Shown here one piece after another: positions 18,473 to 26,534 of a DNA stretch of 64,000 nt. The notes beneath the pieces are model-generated. The model saw only the letters and a program-made list of their open reading frames with translations, did not search any database and was not told where the DNA came from. This DNA comes from DASUPK01 sp963819715. Lineage in GTDB: Bacteria > Actinomycetota > Thermoleophilia > Solirubrobacterales > 70-9. Position 1 is the first letter of the stretch. The number at the start of each line of letters is the position of its first letter. The position numbers and the translations under genes are program-made. Location of the stretch: assembly GCA_963819715.1 (NCBI GenBank), contig CAWFXE010000002.1:1-64000 (forward strand), in the 5' to 3' direction.

Positions 18473-19576
18473 TTAGCGCAGCTCGGTGCCGAAGCGGCGG
18501 TAGATCCAGCGCGCGAGCAGGCTGAGGATCATCACGATCACGATCAGGGTCAGCACCGCCGCCCAGGCCTTGTCGTACGAGGCCTGTACGTCGACGCCGG
18601 GATCCTTGTACTCGCTGTAGGCGAAGACGGCGAGGTTCTGCATCCGGCCGCTGAGCGGGTTCGTGTTGACGGAGTCGATCACGCCGGTGGTGACCAGCAG
18701 CGGAGCCGTCTCGCCGATCACCCGCGCCACGGCCAGCATCACCCCGGTGACGATCCCGGCGAGCGCGGTCGGCAGCACGATTCGCGTGACCACCTTCCAC
18801 TTCGGCGTCCCCAGCGCATAGGCGGCCTCCCGCAGGTGGTTGGGGACGATCTTCAGGATCTCCTCCGTCGATCGGATCACGATCGGGATCATCAGGACCG
18901 TCAGGGCGACGGATCCGATGATGCCGAGGCGAATACCAGGCCCGAGGAACGCCGCGAACAGCGCGTAGGCGAAAAGGCCGCAGACGATCGACGGGATCCC
19001 GGTCATCACGTCGACGAAGAAGGTGAGGGCGCGGCGCAGCCGGCCCTTGCCGTACTCGTTCAGGTAGACCGCGGCCATGATCCCGATCGGCACCGAGATC
19101 AGCGTCGCGACGCCGGTGATCACCAGGGTGCCGACGATCGCGTGCTCGGCGCCGCCACCGGCGCCGATCTCCCCGCGTGCGGACTCGGTGAAGAAGGACC
19201 CGGTGAAGTCCGCGGTTCCCTTCTGCACCACCGTGTAGAGCAGAGAGATGAGAGGTCCGACCGCGACGCCGAAGCCGGCGACGATGCCTAGGGTCACCAG
19301 CCGGTCCATCGCCTGCCGGCGCCCCTCGGTGAAACGGGACCAGATGTAGGCCGTCGGCAGCGCGATCACCGCCGTGAGGACGAAGAACAGAACGATCGTG
19401 AAGCCGCCGGTGGCGAGCAGTATCGCGAGGGCGACCAGGGCCGATCCGGCGACAACCGCGCGCAGGAACCACGGCGGCAGGGTGCCTGCGCTGACGGCGG
19501 GGCCGCCGATCGCGGCCACCTTCTCGGCCGGATCGAACGCCGCTGCGGGATTCTCGTCTCGTGGTTGGTCCGCCAT
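18473..19576 (-). CDS. pstA: Phosphate ABC permease PstA (copy 2)
   Basis: 367 residues. A soluble N-terminus is followed by two hydrophobic segments (LRAVVAGSALVALAILLATG and the next), then the core permease with VGTLVITGVATLISVPIGI, MTGIPSIVCGLFAYALF and the ATPase-contact loop REAAYALGTPKWKVV. The first two segments make it longer than the usual PstA of about 280 residues. It starts 3 bases after pstC, so the two permeases are made together. Confidence 0.95.
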   Translation of the reverse strand: MADQPRDENPAAAFDPAEKVAAIGGPAVSAGTLPPWFLRAVVAGSALVALAILLATGGFTIVLFFVLTAVIALPTAYIWSRFTEGRRQAMDRLVTLGIVAGFGVAVGPLISLLYTVVQKGTADFTGSFFTESARGEIGAGGGAEHAIVGTLVITGVATLISVPIGIMAAVYLNEYGKGRLRRALTFFVDVMTGIPSIVCGLFAYALFAAFLGPGIRLGIIGSVALTVLMIPIVIRSTEEILKIVPNHLREAAYALGTPKWKVVTRIVLPTALAGIVTGVMLAVARVIGETAPLLVTTGVIDSVNTNPLSGRMQNLAVFAYSEYKDPGVDVQASYDKAWAAVLTLIVIVMILSLLARWIYRRFGTELR

Positions 19577-19579
19577 GTC

Positions 19580-20536
19580 CTATTGGACGTTCGAGCGGGA
19601 GATGATCACGCGGGCGATCATGTTGACAACCAGGGTGATGCCGAAGAGGACCAGCCCGGACGCGATCAGGGCGTTGACGTCCACCCCAGAGGAGTCGGGG
19701 AACTTGAGGGCGATGTTCGCCGCGATCGGCGTCGGGTTCTCCTGGCTGACCAGGTTGAAGCTGACGACGCCGGCGACGGAGAGGATGATCGTCACGGCCA
19801 TCGTCTCCCCCAGCGCCCGGCCGAGGCCGAGCATCGAGCCGCTGATCACGGCGGACTTGCCGAAGGGCAGAACCGCCATCCGGATCATCTCCCAGCGGGT
19901 CGCGCCGAGCGCGAGAGCGCCCTCCTCGAGGCGGCGGGGCGTCTGGGAGAAGACCTCGCGTGACACCGCCGAAACGACCGGGAGGATCATCACCGCGAGC
20001 ACCAGGCCGGCGGTGAGCATGGTCCGCCCGGTGACCGAGGCCGGGCCCGCAAAGAACGGGATGAAGCTGAGACGGGCGACCAGCCAGTCGAGAATGGGCA
20101 CCATCGCCGGGCCGAGCACGAAGATGCCCCAGAGGCCGTAGACGATGCTGGGGATCGCGGCCAGCAGGTCGACGATGTACGCGAGGCTCAGGGCGAGCCT
20201 GCGCGGCGCGATGTGGCTGATGAAGAGCGCTACGGCGACCGCTAGCGGGACCGCGATCACCACCGCAACCGTCGCCGCCAGGATCGTGCCGAAGGCGAGC
20301 GGCGCGATGTAGTCGATCAGGTTCTTGCCCTCTGGCAGATCGGCGGAGCTCGCCGTGATCGCGGGCACCGAGTCCGCAACCAGGAAGATCGCCACGCCGG
20401 CGAGCAGGGCCAGGACCGTGACGGCGGCGATCACCGCCGCGTTGGAGAAGATCCGGTCGCCGGGGCGGCGCCGGCCTCCCGAGGCGGCGGCGAGGATCTG
20501 GCCCGCTTGGGTGGTTGTGTCGGTGTGAGCTTCCAT
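19580..20536 (-). CDS. pstC: Phosphate ABC permease PstC (copy 2)
   Basis: 318 residues with six predicted membrane helices: VIAAVTVLALLAGVAIFLVA at the N-terminus, IVDLLAAIPSIVYGLWGIFV in the middle and the cytoplasmic ATPase-contact loop EEGALALGATRWEMIRM. It partners PstA in the membrane channel. A hairpin separates it from pstS. Confidence 0.95.
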   Translation of the reverse strand: MEAHTDTTTQAGQILAAASGGRRRPGDRIFSNAAVIAAVTVLALLAGVAIFLVADSVPAITASSADLPEGKNLIDYIAPLAFGTILAATVAVVIAVPLAVAVALFISHIAPRRLALSLAYIVDLLAAIPSIVYGLWGIFVLGPAMVPILDWLVARLSFIPFFAGPASVTGRTMLTAGLVLAVMILPVVSAVSREVFSQTPRRLEEGALALGATRWEMIRMAVLPFGKSAVISGSMLGLGRALGETMAVTIILSVAGVVSFNLVSQENPTPIAANIALKFPDSSGVDVNALIASGLVLFGITLVVNMIARVIISRSNVQ

Positions 20537-20561
20537 GTGGTGCGTTGCCTGAAGAGCGGTC

Positions 20562-20593
20562 GGGGGCTCCCGCGCCTGTGCCCGGGAGCCCCC
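20562..20593 (-). terminator. Intergenic hairpin between pstS and pstC
   Basis: An 11-bp stem GGGGGCTCCCG / CGGGAGCCCCC has a 10-base loop between the pstS stop and the pstC start, with no T-run. It probably acts as a partial terminator or mRNA stabiliser, giving more PstS than permease, as is common in pst operons (inference). Confidence 0.6.
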
Positions 20594-20619
20594 TCCGCAT
20601 CTGCTTCTGAGCTAGCGGA

Positions 20620-21705
20620 TCAGCCGCCGATCGCGTCGACCGCCTTCTGATCCTCTGTCTTGATCGTCGGTCCGATCGGAGCCGAACCGGCGTTCTGCGC
20701 CGCGACCTGCTGGCCTTCGTCACTGATCACGAAGTTGAAGTACGCCTTGACCAGATCGGTGGTCGAGGAGTCCTTGTACTTCGTGCAGCCCATGAGCCAG
20801 GAAACGAGCAGCAGCGGGTAATTCTTTGGATCGGTCGACGTGCGCTCGACCGTGTACGCGAACACGTACTTGCCGGGGCTAAGCGCCGGGTCCTTCTGCG
20901 ACACGTCGAAGTCGGCCGTCGCACCGGCGGCGCTTGGCGCCACGTAGGTGCTGCCGACCTTGACCTTGGCGACGCCGAGGTCTCCGGCCTGGCTGTCGTC
21001 GGCGTAGCCGATCGTGCCCTCGCCGGCCGTCACGGCCTGGATCACGCCAGAGGTCTGCGCGCCGGACTCGCCGCTCTTCAGCGGCCAGTTGCCGTCGGCA
21101 TCGAACGTCCAGACACTCGGAGCGGCCTCATGGAGGTAGTCCGTGAAGTTGAACGTCGTTCCGGACTCATCCGAGCGGTGCACGGGCGTGACCTTCGTGC
21201 TCGGCAGGTCCACTCCCGGGTTGTCCGCCTTGATGGCCGGATCGTCCCAGGTCGTGATCTCGCCCTTGAACATCTTCGCGGTCGTGTCCGGACTGAGCTG
21301 CAGATTGTCGACGCCGGGCAGGTTGTAGACAATCGCGAGCGGCGAGATGTAGACCGGGATCTCGACCAACTCGCCGCCTTCGCCGGAGCAGCGCTTCGTC
21401 GCCTCGGGCAGCTCACCGCTGTCAAAGGCCGCATCGCTGCCCGCGAAGGCAGTGCTGCCGCCGGCGATGAACTGATCCCGGCCCCCGCCGGATCCAATTG
21501 CGTCGTAGGACACCGTCGCATCCGAGTTATTGCTTTCGAACTTCGCGGTCCAGGCCTCCTGAGCGGCTTGCTGCGCGCTCGAGCCGGCGCCGGCAATGGT
21601 GCCTGACGCACCCCCTGACGAGCCGCTGTCGCTCGAACCGCAGGCAGCCGCGGTCAGAGCCAAGACGGCGGAGGCGGCTAGTACGAGCCACCACTTCCTA
21701 TTCAT
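20620..21705 (-). CDS. pstS: Phosphate-binding lipoprotein PstS (copy 2)
   Basis: 361 residues. It has a lipoprotein signal MNRKWWLVLAAS...LTAAAC with the lipobox cysteine at about residue 21. Phosphate-site motifs follow: IAGAGSSAQQAAQEAWTAKF, AIGSGGGRDQFIAG, AFAGSDAAFD and VHRSDESGTTFNFTDYL. Start at 21705 is favoured by AAAGGAGCGACTCA upstream and by the clean signal peptide. It heads the pstS-C-A-B-phoU operon, and a PHO-box-like direct repeat lies 126 bases upstream. Confidence 0.95.
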   Translation of the reverse strand: MNRKWWLVLAASAVLALTAAACGSSDSGSSGGASGTIAGAGSSAQQAAQEAWTAKFESNNSDATVSYDAIGSGGGRDQFIAGGSTAFAGSDAAFDSGELPEATKRCSGEGGELVEIPVYISPLAIVYNLPGVDNLQLSPDTTAKMFKGEITTWDDPAIKADNPGVDLPSTKVTPVHRSDESGTTFNFTDYLHEAAPSVWTFDADGNWPLKSGESGAQTSGVIQAVTAGEGTIGYADDSQAGDLGVAKVKVGSTYVAPSAAGATADFDVSQKDPALSPGKYVFAYTVERTSTDPKNYPLLLVSWLMGCTKYKDSSTTDLVKAYFNFVISDEGQQVAAQNAGSAPIGPTIKTEDQKAVDAIGG

Positions 21706-21830
21706 TGAGTCGCTCCTTTTTCGTTTTCTCGAAAAGGGACGGCGGCTCATTGGCTCGCCTCCCTCGGATCCTTGGTGGCTGGCACCCTGTCAGCGGGTTC
21801 AGGGCAGCTTGTTACGTTCGTGTGGCGCAC

Positions 21831-21848
21831 TTGTAAAAAGGATGTAAA
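21831..21848 (-). promoter_or_regulatory. PHO-box-like direct repeat upstream of pstS
   Basis: Read toward pstS, TTTACATCCTT is followed directly by TTTACAAGTGC: two TTTACA cores at an 11-base period, close to the GTTCACC-type direct repeats bound by actinobacterial PhoP/PhoB. Confidence 0.55.
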
Positions 21849-21878
21849 TCCCCGACAGCGGCGCCTGCCTGCGGGGCG

Positions 21879-22247
21879 TCAGGCCTGGGGCGAGAACCGG
21901 TAGCCGATGCCCGTGTGGGTGTGGATGAAGCGCCTGCCGGGCAGCGCTCTGCTCAGCTTGGCTCGGAGCCGCCCGACGTAGACGTCCACCGAGCGGTCGC
22001 TCTTCTCATATGCGCGCCCCCAGACCGTCTCGTAGAGCTCCTCCCGGGTCATCACCCGCTCGGCGTTGTGGGCGAGCTCGGTGAGGAGCTGCAGCTCCCG
22101 GACGGTGAGGATCAGTGGGCGGCCGTCGACCAGCGCCGCGTGATCGGCCGGCCTGATCTCCAGGCGCCCGGCATAGACAGGCGTCTGGTCGTGTCCGGCC
22201 AGGGGGATCGTTGAAACTGAGGCCGCCGCGCCGTTCTCGCCTTCCAT
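21879..22247 (-). CDS. Stand-alone OmpR/PhoB-type winged-helix DNA-binding protein
   Basis: 122 residues consisting almost only of a trans_reg_C domain: ILTVRELQLLTELAHNAERV, MTREELYETVWG, SDRSVDVYVGRLRAKL and FIHTHTGIGYRF. No receiver domain is present and no frame upstream encodes one, since the preceding bases are a spacer and the PstS-like gene. It could compete with or assist the full PhoB-like regulator at 23329, whose DNA-binding half is very similar. A three-unit PHO box lies 47 bases upstream of its start. Confidence 0.85.
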   Translation of the reverse strand: MEGENGAAASVSTIPLAGHDQTPVYAGRLEIRPADHAALVDGRPLILTVRELQLLTELAHNAERVMTREELYETVWGRAYEKSDRSVDVYVGRLRAKLSRALPGRRFIHTHTGIGYRFSPQA

Positions 22248-22283
22248 GGGGTCGGAGCCTCCTCGCTCGCCCCTCAGAATTAG

Positions 22284-23249
22284 TTACGGTCGAGTGAACT
22301 TCCAGTGAACGCGGTGTGAAGATGGCACCGCAACCGCTCCGTCGGCCTTCGTGACAACGGGCGGTTGCGCGAGGAGTTCCCGGACGATGAGACGCGCCTC
22401 CGGCCGCCGGAGGGAGGCGGTCCGGATCTCGAGATTGAGCGGACGCGACAACACGGGATAGGAGCCGTCGCTGACCGATTCGGCGGATGGCGCCACACAA
22501 CCCCCGCCGGCGTCCAAAGCCAGCGGCCTCACCCCGGCCGAGGGATTGAGCTGGACGATGGGCAGGTACCCGACCGCGTAGGCGGAGGGGGCGACGACCT
22601 TCGAGAGGTCCTTGGCGTCATCGGCCACCTCGTAGTCGTCTCGGATGAGCGGGTCGTCGGGACCGAAGAGCGCCTCCGCGAGCATCGTTGCGGGCGGGCT
22701 GTCGGGCTTCCACCCGGCGGGCTCGAGCGGCACTGCGGGGAAACGCGGATCCACCTCGGCCCAGGTCGTCGCGGGGCCGGTCCGTCGCCAGATCGCCCGG
22801 ACCTGTTCGCGGTCAAGGCATTTCGCGAAGTCGTTTCGATCGCTGACCACCAGCGCGATCCCCACCCGCGCCACCTGAACCTCCGTGTAGTTGGTCCCGG
22901 CCGTGCGACAGGCGCGCCGCTCGGCGCGGTCGAGGCGCCGGGCGACGGCGGCGATGTCGATCTCACCGGCGCAGAACAACGCGAGCGCGCTCTCGTCCCC
23001 GGACGCCCCCACGGTCACTCGGACGTCCGGATGCTGGGCCCGGAAGGGCTCGGCGGCGCGGTTCACCAGGTCCCGCATCGCGGTGGCCCCGTCGATCCTG
23101 ACGGCACCGGTCAGCCTGTCGCCCGTCCGCGCGTGTCCCTCGCCGCTGCCGCCGCTGTCGGTCGCCGCGATGCCGACGAGCAGCGCCACCACGATCACCG
23201 GGGTCAGATAGAGGAGGGTTCGCCGTGCCCGGGGAGACATCCTTCGCAT
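22284..23249 (-). CDS. PstS-family phosphate-binding-like protein
   Basis: 321 residues with an N-terminal anchor (LLYLTPVIVVALLVGIAA) and a PstS-like substrate-binding fold: GAVRIDGATAMRDLVNRAAE, VGASGDESALALFCAGEIDI and AVGYLPIVQL. The usual GSG(T/S)G and RSDGSGT anion motifs are replaced, so it may bind phosphate weakly or act as a sensor. It lies between the two Pho-type regulator genes. Its last codons contain the PHO box of the next gene. Confidence 0.75.
   Translation of the reverse strand: MRRMSPRARRTLLYLTPVIVVALLVGIAATDSGGSGEGHARTGDRLTGAVRIDGATAMRDLVNRAAEPFRAQHPDVRVTVGASGDESALALFCAGEIDIAAVARRLDRAERRACRTAGTNYTEVQVARVGIALVVSDRNDFAKCLDREQVRAIWRRTGPATTWAEVDPRFPAVPLEPAGWKPDSPPATMLAEALFGPDDPLIRDDYEVADDAKDLSKVVAPSAYAVGYLPIVQLNPSAGVRPLALDAGGGCVAPSAESVSDGSYPVLSRPLNLEIRTASLRRPEARLIVRELLAQPPVVTKADGAVAVPSSHRVHWKFTRP
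22294..22320 (-). promoter_or_regulatory. Three-unit PHO box upstream of the winged-helix gene
   Basis: GTGAA occurs at 22294, 22305 and 22316, exactly 11 bases apart (TTCAC in the direction of the gene at 22247). It overlaps the 3-prime end of the preceding coding region. Spacing and sequence match the direct-repeat PHO boxes of actinobacteria. Confidence 0.75.
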
Positions 23250-23284
23250 GGCCGGGCGAGGTTAGTCCGACGCGCGTCCCCCGT

Positions 23285-23311
23285 GTGAAGGCTGCGTGAA
23301 GGCCAGGTGAA
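23285..23311 (-). promoter_or_regulatory. Three-unit PHO box upstream of the PstS-like gene
   Basis: GTGAA at 23285, 23296 and 23307 repeats at exactly 11 bases (TTCAC read toward the gene starting at 23249, 36 bases away). It lies in the gap between the PhoB-like gene and the PstS-like gene. Confidence 0.75.
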
Positions 23312-23328
23312 TCCTGGCGAGCAGCTTG

Positions 23329-24135
23329 CTACTTGCCCTCGTGAGCGAGCTCGGCAAGCTCCGCGGGGTCCTCGGCGATTTCCGCGGCCGGCATCGGCAC
23401 GTCAACAGAAGAGGACTCGCCGCTGCTGCCGATCGGCTCCGGGTCGAAGCGGTAGCCGATGCCGAAGTGGGTGTGGATGTAGCGCCAGTTCGCGGAATGG
23501 CGCTGGAGCTTCTGGCGCAGCTTGCGGACGAAGACGTCGACCGATCGGTCGCCGTGAGCCATCGCGTAGCCCCAGACCTTCTGGTAGATCTCCTCGCGCT
23601 CGATCACCTGGCCGTGCCCCTCGGCGAGAAGCTGGAGCAGCTCGAATTCGCGCCGGGTCAGGCCGATGCTCTGGCCGCTCACGAAGGCCTGGTACTGATC
23701 GGCGCGGATCTCGAGCTCGCCGGACACGAGCGGTCCGACGTCCTCGCGGGCGGCGGCGCGCTTACGGCGCCGCGCGACGGCCTCGATGCGCGCCATGACC
23801 TCCTCCGGATGGGAGGGCTTGCCGATCCAGTCGTCGGCTCCGAGCCGGAGACCCCGGACCCGCTGGGCGACGGTGGACTGCGAGGTGCTGACCAGGACGC
23901 CGAGGCCCGGGATTGCTCCGCAGACCTTCTCGAGGAACTCCCAGCCCTGCGGACCGAGAACGGAGAGGTCGACGAGCAGGGCGTTCAGCTTCATCGCCAC
24001 CAGGTCCTCGACGGGCACGCTGCCGGCGAGCACGCGGTACTCCCACCCGGCGCCCTCCAGGCGCTTCCCGAGGACGGTGAGAAAAGCGCTGTCCGTGTCT
24101 ATGACAGCCAGCCGTATGCCTGCTTGGTTGTTCAT
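23329..24135 (-). CDS. PhoB-like response regulator (receiver + winged helix)
   Basis: 268 residues. The receiver domain (1-120) has acidic residues in VIDTDSAF, the phospho-acceptor Asp in LLVDLSVLGPQGW, Ser/Thr in VLVSTSQS and the Lys in DWIGKPSHPEEV. The OmpR-type DNA-binding domain (about 145-245) has LTRREFELLQLLAEG, DRSVDVFVRKLRQKL and YIHTHFGIGYRF. A charged tail of about 30 residues follows. I chose ATG 24135 because GAGAGGGG precedes it and the longer frame is not domain-like. By context it is the Pho regulator; no sensor kinase gene is in the window. Confidence 0.88.
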   Translation of the reverse strand: MNNQAGIRLAVIDTDSAFLTVLGKRLEGAGWEYRVLAGSVPVEDLVAMKLNALLVDLSVLGPQGWEFLEKVCGAIPGLGVLVSTSQSTVAQRVRGLRLGADDWIGKPSHPEEVMARIEAVARRRKRAAAREDVGPLVSGELEIRADQYQAFVSGQSIGLTRREFELLQLLAEGHGQVIEREEIYQKVWGYAMAHGDRSVDVFVRKLRQKLQRHSANWRYIHTHFGIGYRFDPEPIGSSGESSSVDVPMPAAEIAEDPAELAELAHEGK

Positions 24136-24232
24136 CGAGCCCCTCTCTTGGGACGGACCCCCTACCCCCGGGCGTCGTCCGCTTGATGAGTCGACCGGAA
24201 TGATACGGGCGGGTGCGGCGCAGGAGCCCCAT

Positions 24233-24260
24233 GGTGAAGGGCGGTTCACCGGTTTTTCAC
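24233..24260 (+). promoter_or_regulatory. PHO-box-like repeats facing rightward
   Basis: TTCAC at 24245 and 24256 repeats at 11 bases on the plus strand, and GGTGAA (24233) forms an inverted repeat with TTCACC (24245). The direct repeat points away from the PhoB-like gene, toward the short region that ends in the terminator at 24368. It could also act on the leftward regulator gene. Confidence 0.55.
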
Positions 24261-24367
24261 AAGCAAATGGCGGATAAATGCCCGATTTGCCGTATCGGGA
24301 TGTTCACACCGGAGGCGGGCTGGGTGGAGAGACTCCCGTCCACTTTCGAGATTCCTCTCTCGTCAGC

Positions 24368-24408
24368 GCGCGCGACCCCTCCCTGCCCCGGGTCGCGCGC
24401 TTTTTTTT
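24368..24408 (+). terminator. Strong intrinsic terminator upstream of the cation-efflux gene
   Basis: An 11-bp GC stem (24368-24378 with 24390-24400) is followed by eight T (24401-24408). No plus-strand gene lies just before it, so it ends either a small RNA started near 24260 or the attenuated leader of the efflux gene that begins 48 bases later. Confidence 0.9.
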
Positions 24409-24455
24409 GGTCCGGCTATATGGCGAAGCCGTGAACCACCCGCTGTAATCCCTGA

Positions 24456-25358
24456 ATGGGGCACAACCACGACCACGGCCACGTTCACGCGGATGCCGAC
24501 GCTCGGCGCCTCGGCATCGCCTTCGCCCTGATCGTCGCCTTCATGGTGGCCGAGGTGGTCGCCGGGATCGTCGGCTCCTCGCTCGCGCTGCTCTCCGACG
24601 CCGGCCACATGCTCACCGACGCGGTCGCGCTCGGACTGGCCCTGGCGGCCCTGCGCCTCGCCCAGCGGCCGCCGTCCGGCAGCTTCACCTACGGGATGAA
24701 GCGGGCGGAGATCCTCTCGGCCCAGGTCAACGGGGTGACGCTGCTGCTGCTCGGCATCCTCATCGTCTACGAGGGAATCCGCCGCCTGGTCGAACCGCCG
24801 GACGTGGAGGGCGCCCTCGTCCTGATCGTCGCGGTCGCCGGGATCGGCGTGAACCTGCTCGCTGCCCGTCTGCTCGCCGGCGCCGAGCGGCGCAGCCTGA
24901 ACGTCGAAGGCGCCTTCCGGCATGTGCTCACGGACCTGTTCGCCTTCATCGCGACCGCGATCGCCGGCGCACTGATCCTTGTCTGGGGCCTCGAGCGAGC
25001 CGACGGCGTCGCCTCCCTGCTGATCGCCGCGCTGATGCTCTGGGCGTCATACGGGCTGTTGCGCGACTCGGGCCGGATCTTCATGGAGGCCGCGCCGCCC
25101 GGCCTGGATCCGGAGCAGATCGGACGGACCATTGCCGCCGAGGACGGCGTGGTCGAGGTGCACGACCTGCACGTCTGGGAGGTGACCTCGGGGATGCCGG
25201 CGATCTCGGCCCACATCATCGTGCGGAGCGACGCCGACTGTCACGAGGCGCGCTGGCACGCCGCCCGCCTGCTCGCCGACCGCTTCGGAGTTGAGCACTC
25301 GACCCTTCAGGTCGAACACGAGCCCGGCGACGAGCTGCTTCAAATCAAGTCCGACTAG
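24456..25358 (+). CDS. Cation diffusion facilitator (CzcD/ZitB-type Zn/Co/Cd efflux)
   Basis: 300 residues. A His-rich N-terminus (HNHDHGHVHADAD) precedes six membrane helices. Metal-site residues are in LLSDAGHMLTDAV (TM2) and FRHVLTDLFAF (TM5). The C-terminal cytoplasmic domain shows VHDLHVWEVTSGMPAISAHI. It exports divalent cations by proton antiport. A strong terminator 48 bases upstream suggests leader-controlled expression. Its end overlaps the convergent small membrane gene by 14 bases. Confidence 0.92.
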   Translation: MGHNHDHGHVHADADARRLGIAFALIVAFMVAEVVAGIVGSSLALLSDAGHMLTDAVALGLALAALRLAQRPPSGSFTYGMKRAEILSAQVNGVTLLLLGILIVYEGIRRLVEPPDVEGALVLIVAVAGIGVNLLAARLLAGAERRSLNVEGAFRHVLTDLFAFIATAIAGALILVWGLERADGVASLLIAALMLWASYGLLRDSGRIFMEAAPPGLDPEQIGRTIAAEDGVVEVHDLHVWEVTSGMPAISAHIIVRSDADCHEARWHAARLLADRFGVEHSTLQVEHEPGDELLQIKSD

Positions 25359-25590
25359 CCCGCTCGCCGGGGTCTCCCCCGGTCTGGAACCAGGCGAAGA
25401 CAAAGCAACCGGCGGCGAGTACCGCGGCCGCCAGTCCGTGCTTGAAGTGGATGTGGTTCGAGCCCGCCTCGTGACCGGGAAAGAACGAGGGGAGCGACCC
25501 GGCGTCCATCGTCCAGTAGACGATGGCGATCGCCAGGAAGACAACGCCGAGGATCACGGCGGGAATGATCAATTGCGGGCGCTTGGTCAT
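25345..25590 (-). CDS. Small two-helix membrane protein
   Basis: 81 residues with hydrophobic segments LIIPAVILGVVFLAIAIVYW and LAAAVLAAGCFVFAW, joined by a loop with a His cluster (HEAGSNHIHFKHG). No family recognised. It starts 10 bases after the uppP stop on the same strand, so it is likely cotranscribed with uppP. Confidence 0.7.
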   Translation of the reverse strand: MTKRPQLIIPAVILGVVFLAIAIVYWTMDAGSLPSFFPGHEAGSNHIHFKHGLAAAVLAAGCFVFAWFQTGGDPGERASRT

Positions 25591-25599
25591 TGAGCCTCC

Positions 25600-26472
25600 T
25601 CAGCTCAGCGCGAACGCGACCGTGAGGACGCCGCCAACGACGCAGCAGTACACGGCGAACGGCGTCAGCCGGTTCGTCTCGAAGAAACGGAGCAGGAACT
25701 TGACGGAGAAGTAGGCGGTCACCGCGGCACATAGGGCGCCGACCAGCGCCTCGCCGCGCACGTGGTCTCCCTGGGATCCGAGCAACTCCGGCAGCTTGAG
25801 CACGCCGGCGGCGCCGATGATCGGCGTGGCGAGCAGGAACGCGAAGCGGGCGGACTCCTCGTTCGAGAGCCCGGCGAGCAGGCCGCCGCCCATGCTCGCC
25901 CCGGAGCGCGAGAGCCCTGGGATCAGGGCAAGGGCCTGGGCGGTGCCGATCCCGATGGCGTCGCGAAAGCTGAGGCTGCGGGCTATGACCTCGTCGGAGC
26001 GGATCCCCTGTTCGGACCGAACGGGTGCGCGGCGCCGCAGCGCCTCCGCGCCGAACAGCATCAGCCCGTTGATGAAGAGAAAGATCGCGGCCGTCTGCGT
26101 CGAGGCGAACAGGGTTCGGAGCGGGTGCTCGAGCAGAAGGCCGAGCAGGCCGGCCGGGATCGTGCCGAAGACGAGCAACCAGCCGAGCTTTGCATCGTTG
26201 TCTTCCGGGGCGATGTTGCGGTCGCGCAGGGAGCGCCCCAGTCCCTTCAGGATCCGGACCCAGTCCTTGAGGAAGAAGAAGAACAGTACGATCGCGGTCG
26301 CGCAGTGCGTCGCGACCAGGAAGCTCAGGAAGTAGTCGTCGTCCTGGTGGATGTCCCAGCCGAAGATGCGCGGCAGCACGACGCTGTGCCCGAGGCTCGA
26401 GATCGGGAACAGCTCCGAGATGCCCTGGAGCAGACCGAGGACGACTGCCTGGAAGTAGGAGATCGGGTCCAT
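25600..26472 (-). CDS. uppP: Undecaprenyl-diphosphate phosphatase UppP/BacA
   Basis: 290 residues and multiple membrane helices. The family motifs are GLLQGISELFPISSLGH near the N-terminus and PGLSRSGASMGGGLLAGLS in the C-terminal half, which hold the catalytic Glu, Ser and Arg. It recycles undecaprenyl diphosphate for cell-wall synthesis and can confer bacitracin tolerance. I chose ATG 26472 (MDPISYFQAVV) because upstream in-frame sequence is not membrane-like. It is divergent from the gene at 26577. Confidence 0.93.
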   Translation of the reverse strand: MDPISYFQAVVLGLLQGISELFPISSLGHSVVLPRIFGWDIHQDDDYFLSFLVATHCATAIVLFFFFLKDWVRILKGLGRSLRDRNIAPEDNDAKLGWLLVFGTIPAGLLGLLLEHPLRTLFASTQTAAIFLFINGLMLFGAEALRRRAPVRSEQGIRSDEVIARSLSFRDAIGIGTAQALALIPGLSRSGASMGGGLLAGLSNEESARFAFLLATPIIGAAGVLKLPELLGSQGDHVRGEALVGALCAAVTAYFSVKFLLRFFETNRLTPFAVYCCVVGGVLTVAFALS

Positions 26473-26534
26473 GCCGCGGGACCCGGCCGGAGCCGGGGCG
26501 AGAATCCTAGGCGACTTGAGCCCGATTTCGCCTA

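Noticed and set aside
17544..20723. Single minus-strand frame of 1059 codons
   Set aside because: Only its last 296 codons are PstB; the rest is an out-of-frame reading of the intact pstA and pstC genes.
24267..24434. Small frame starting MADKCPICRIGMF upstream of the CDF gene
   Set aside because: It reads through the strong terminator hairpin and lacks a ribosome site; an RNA is a better explanation.
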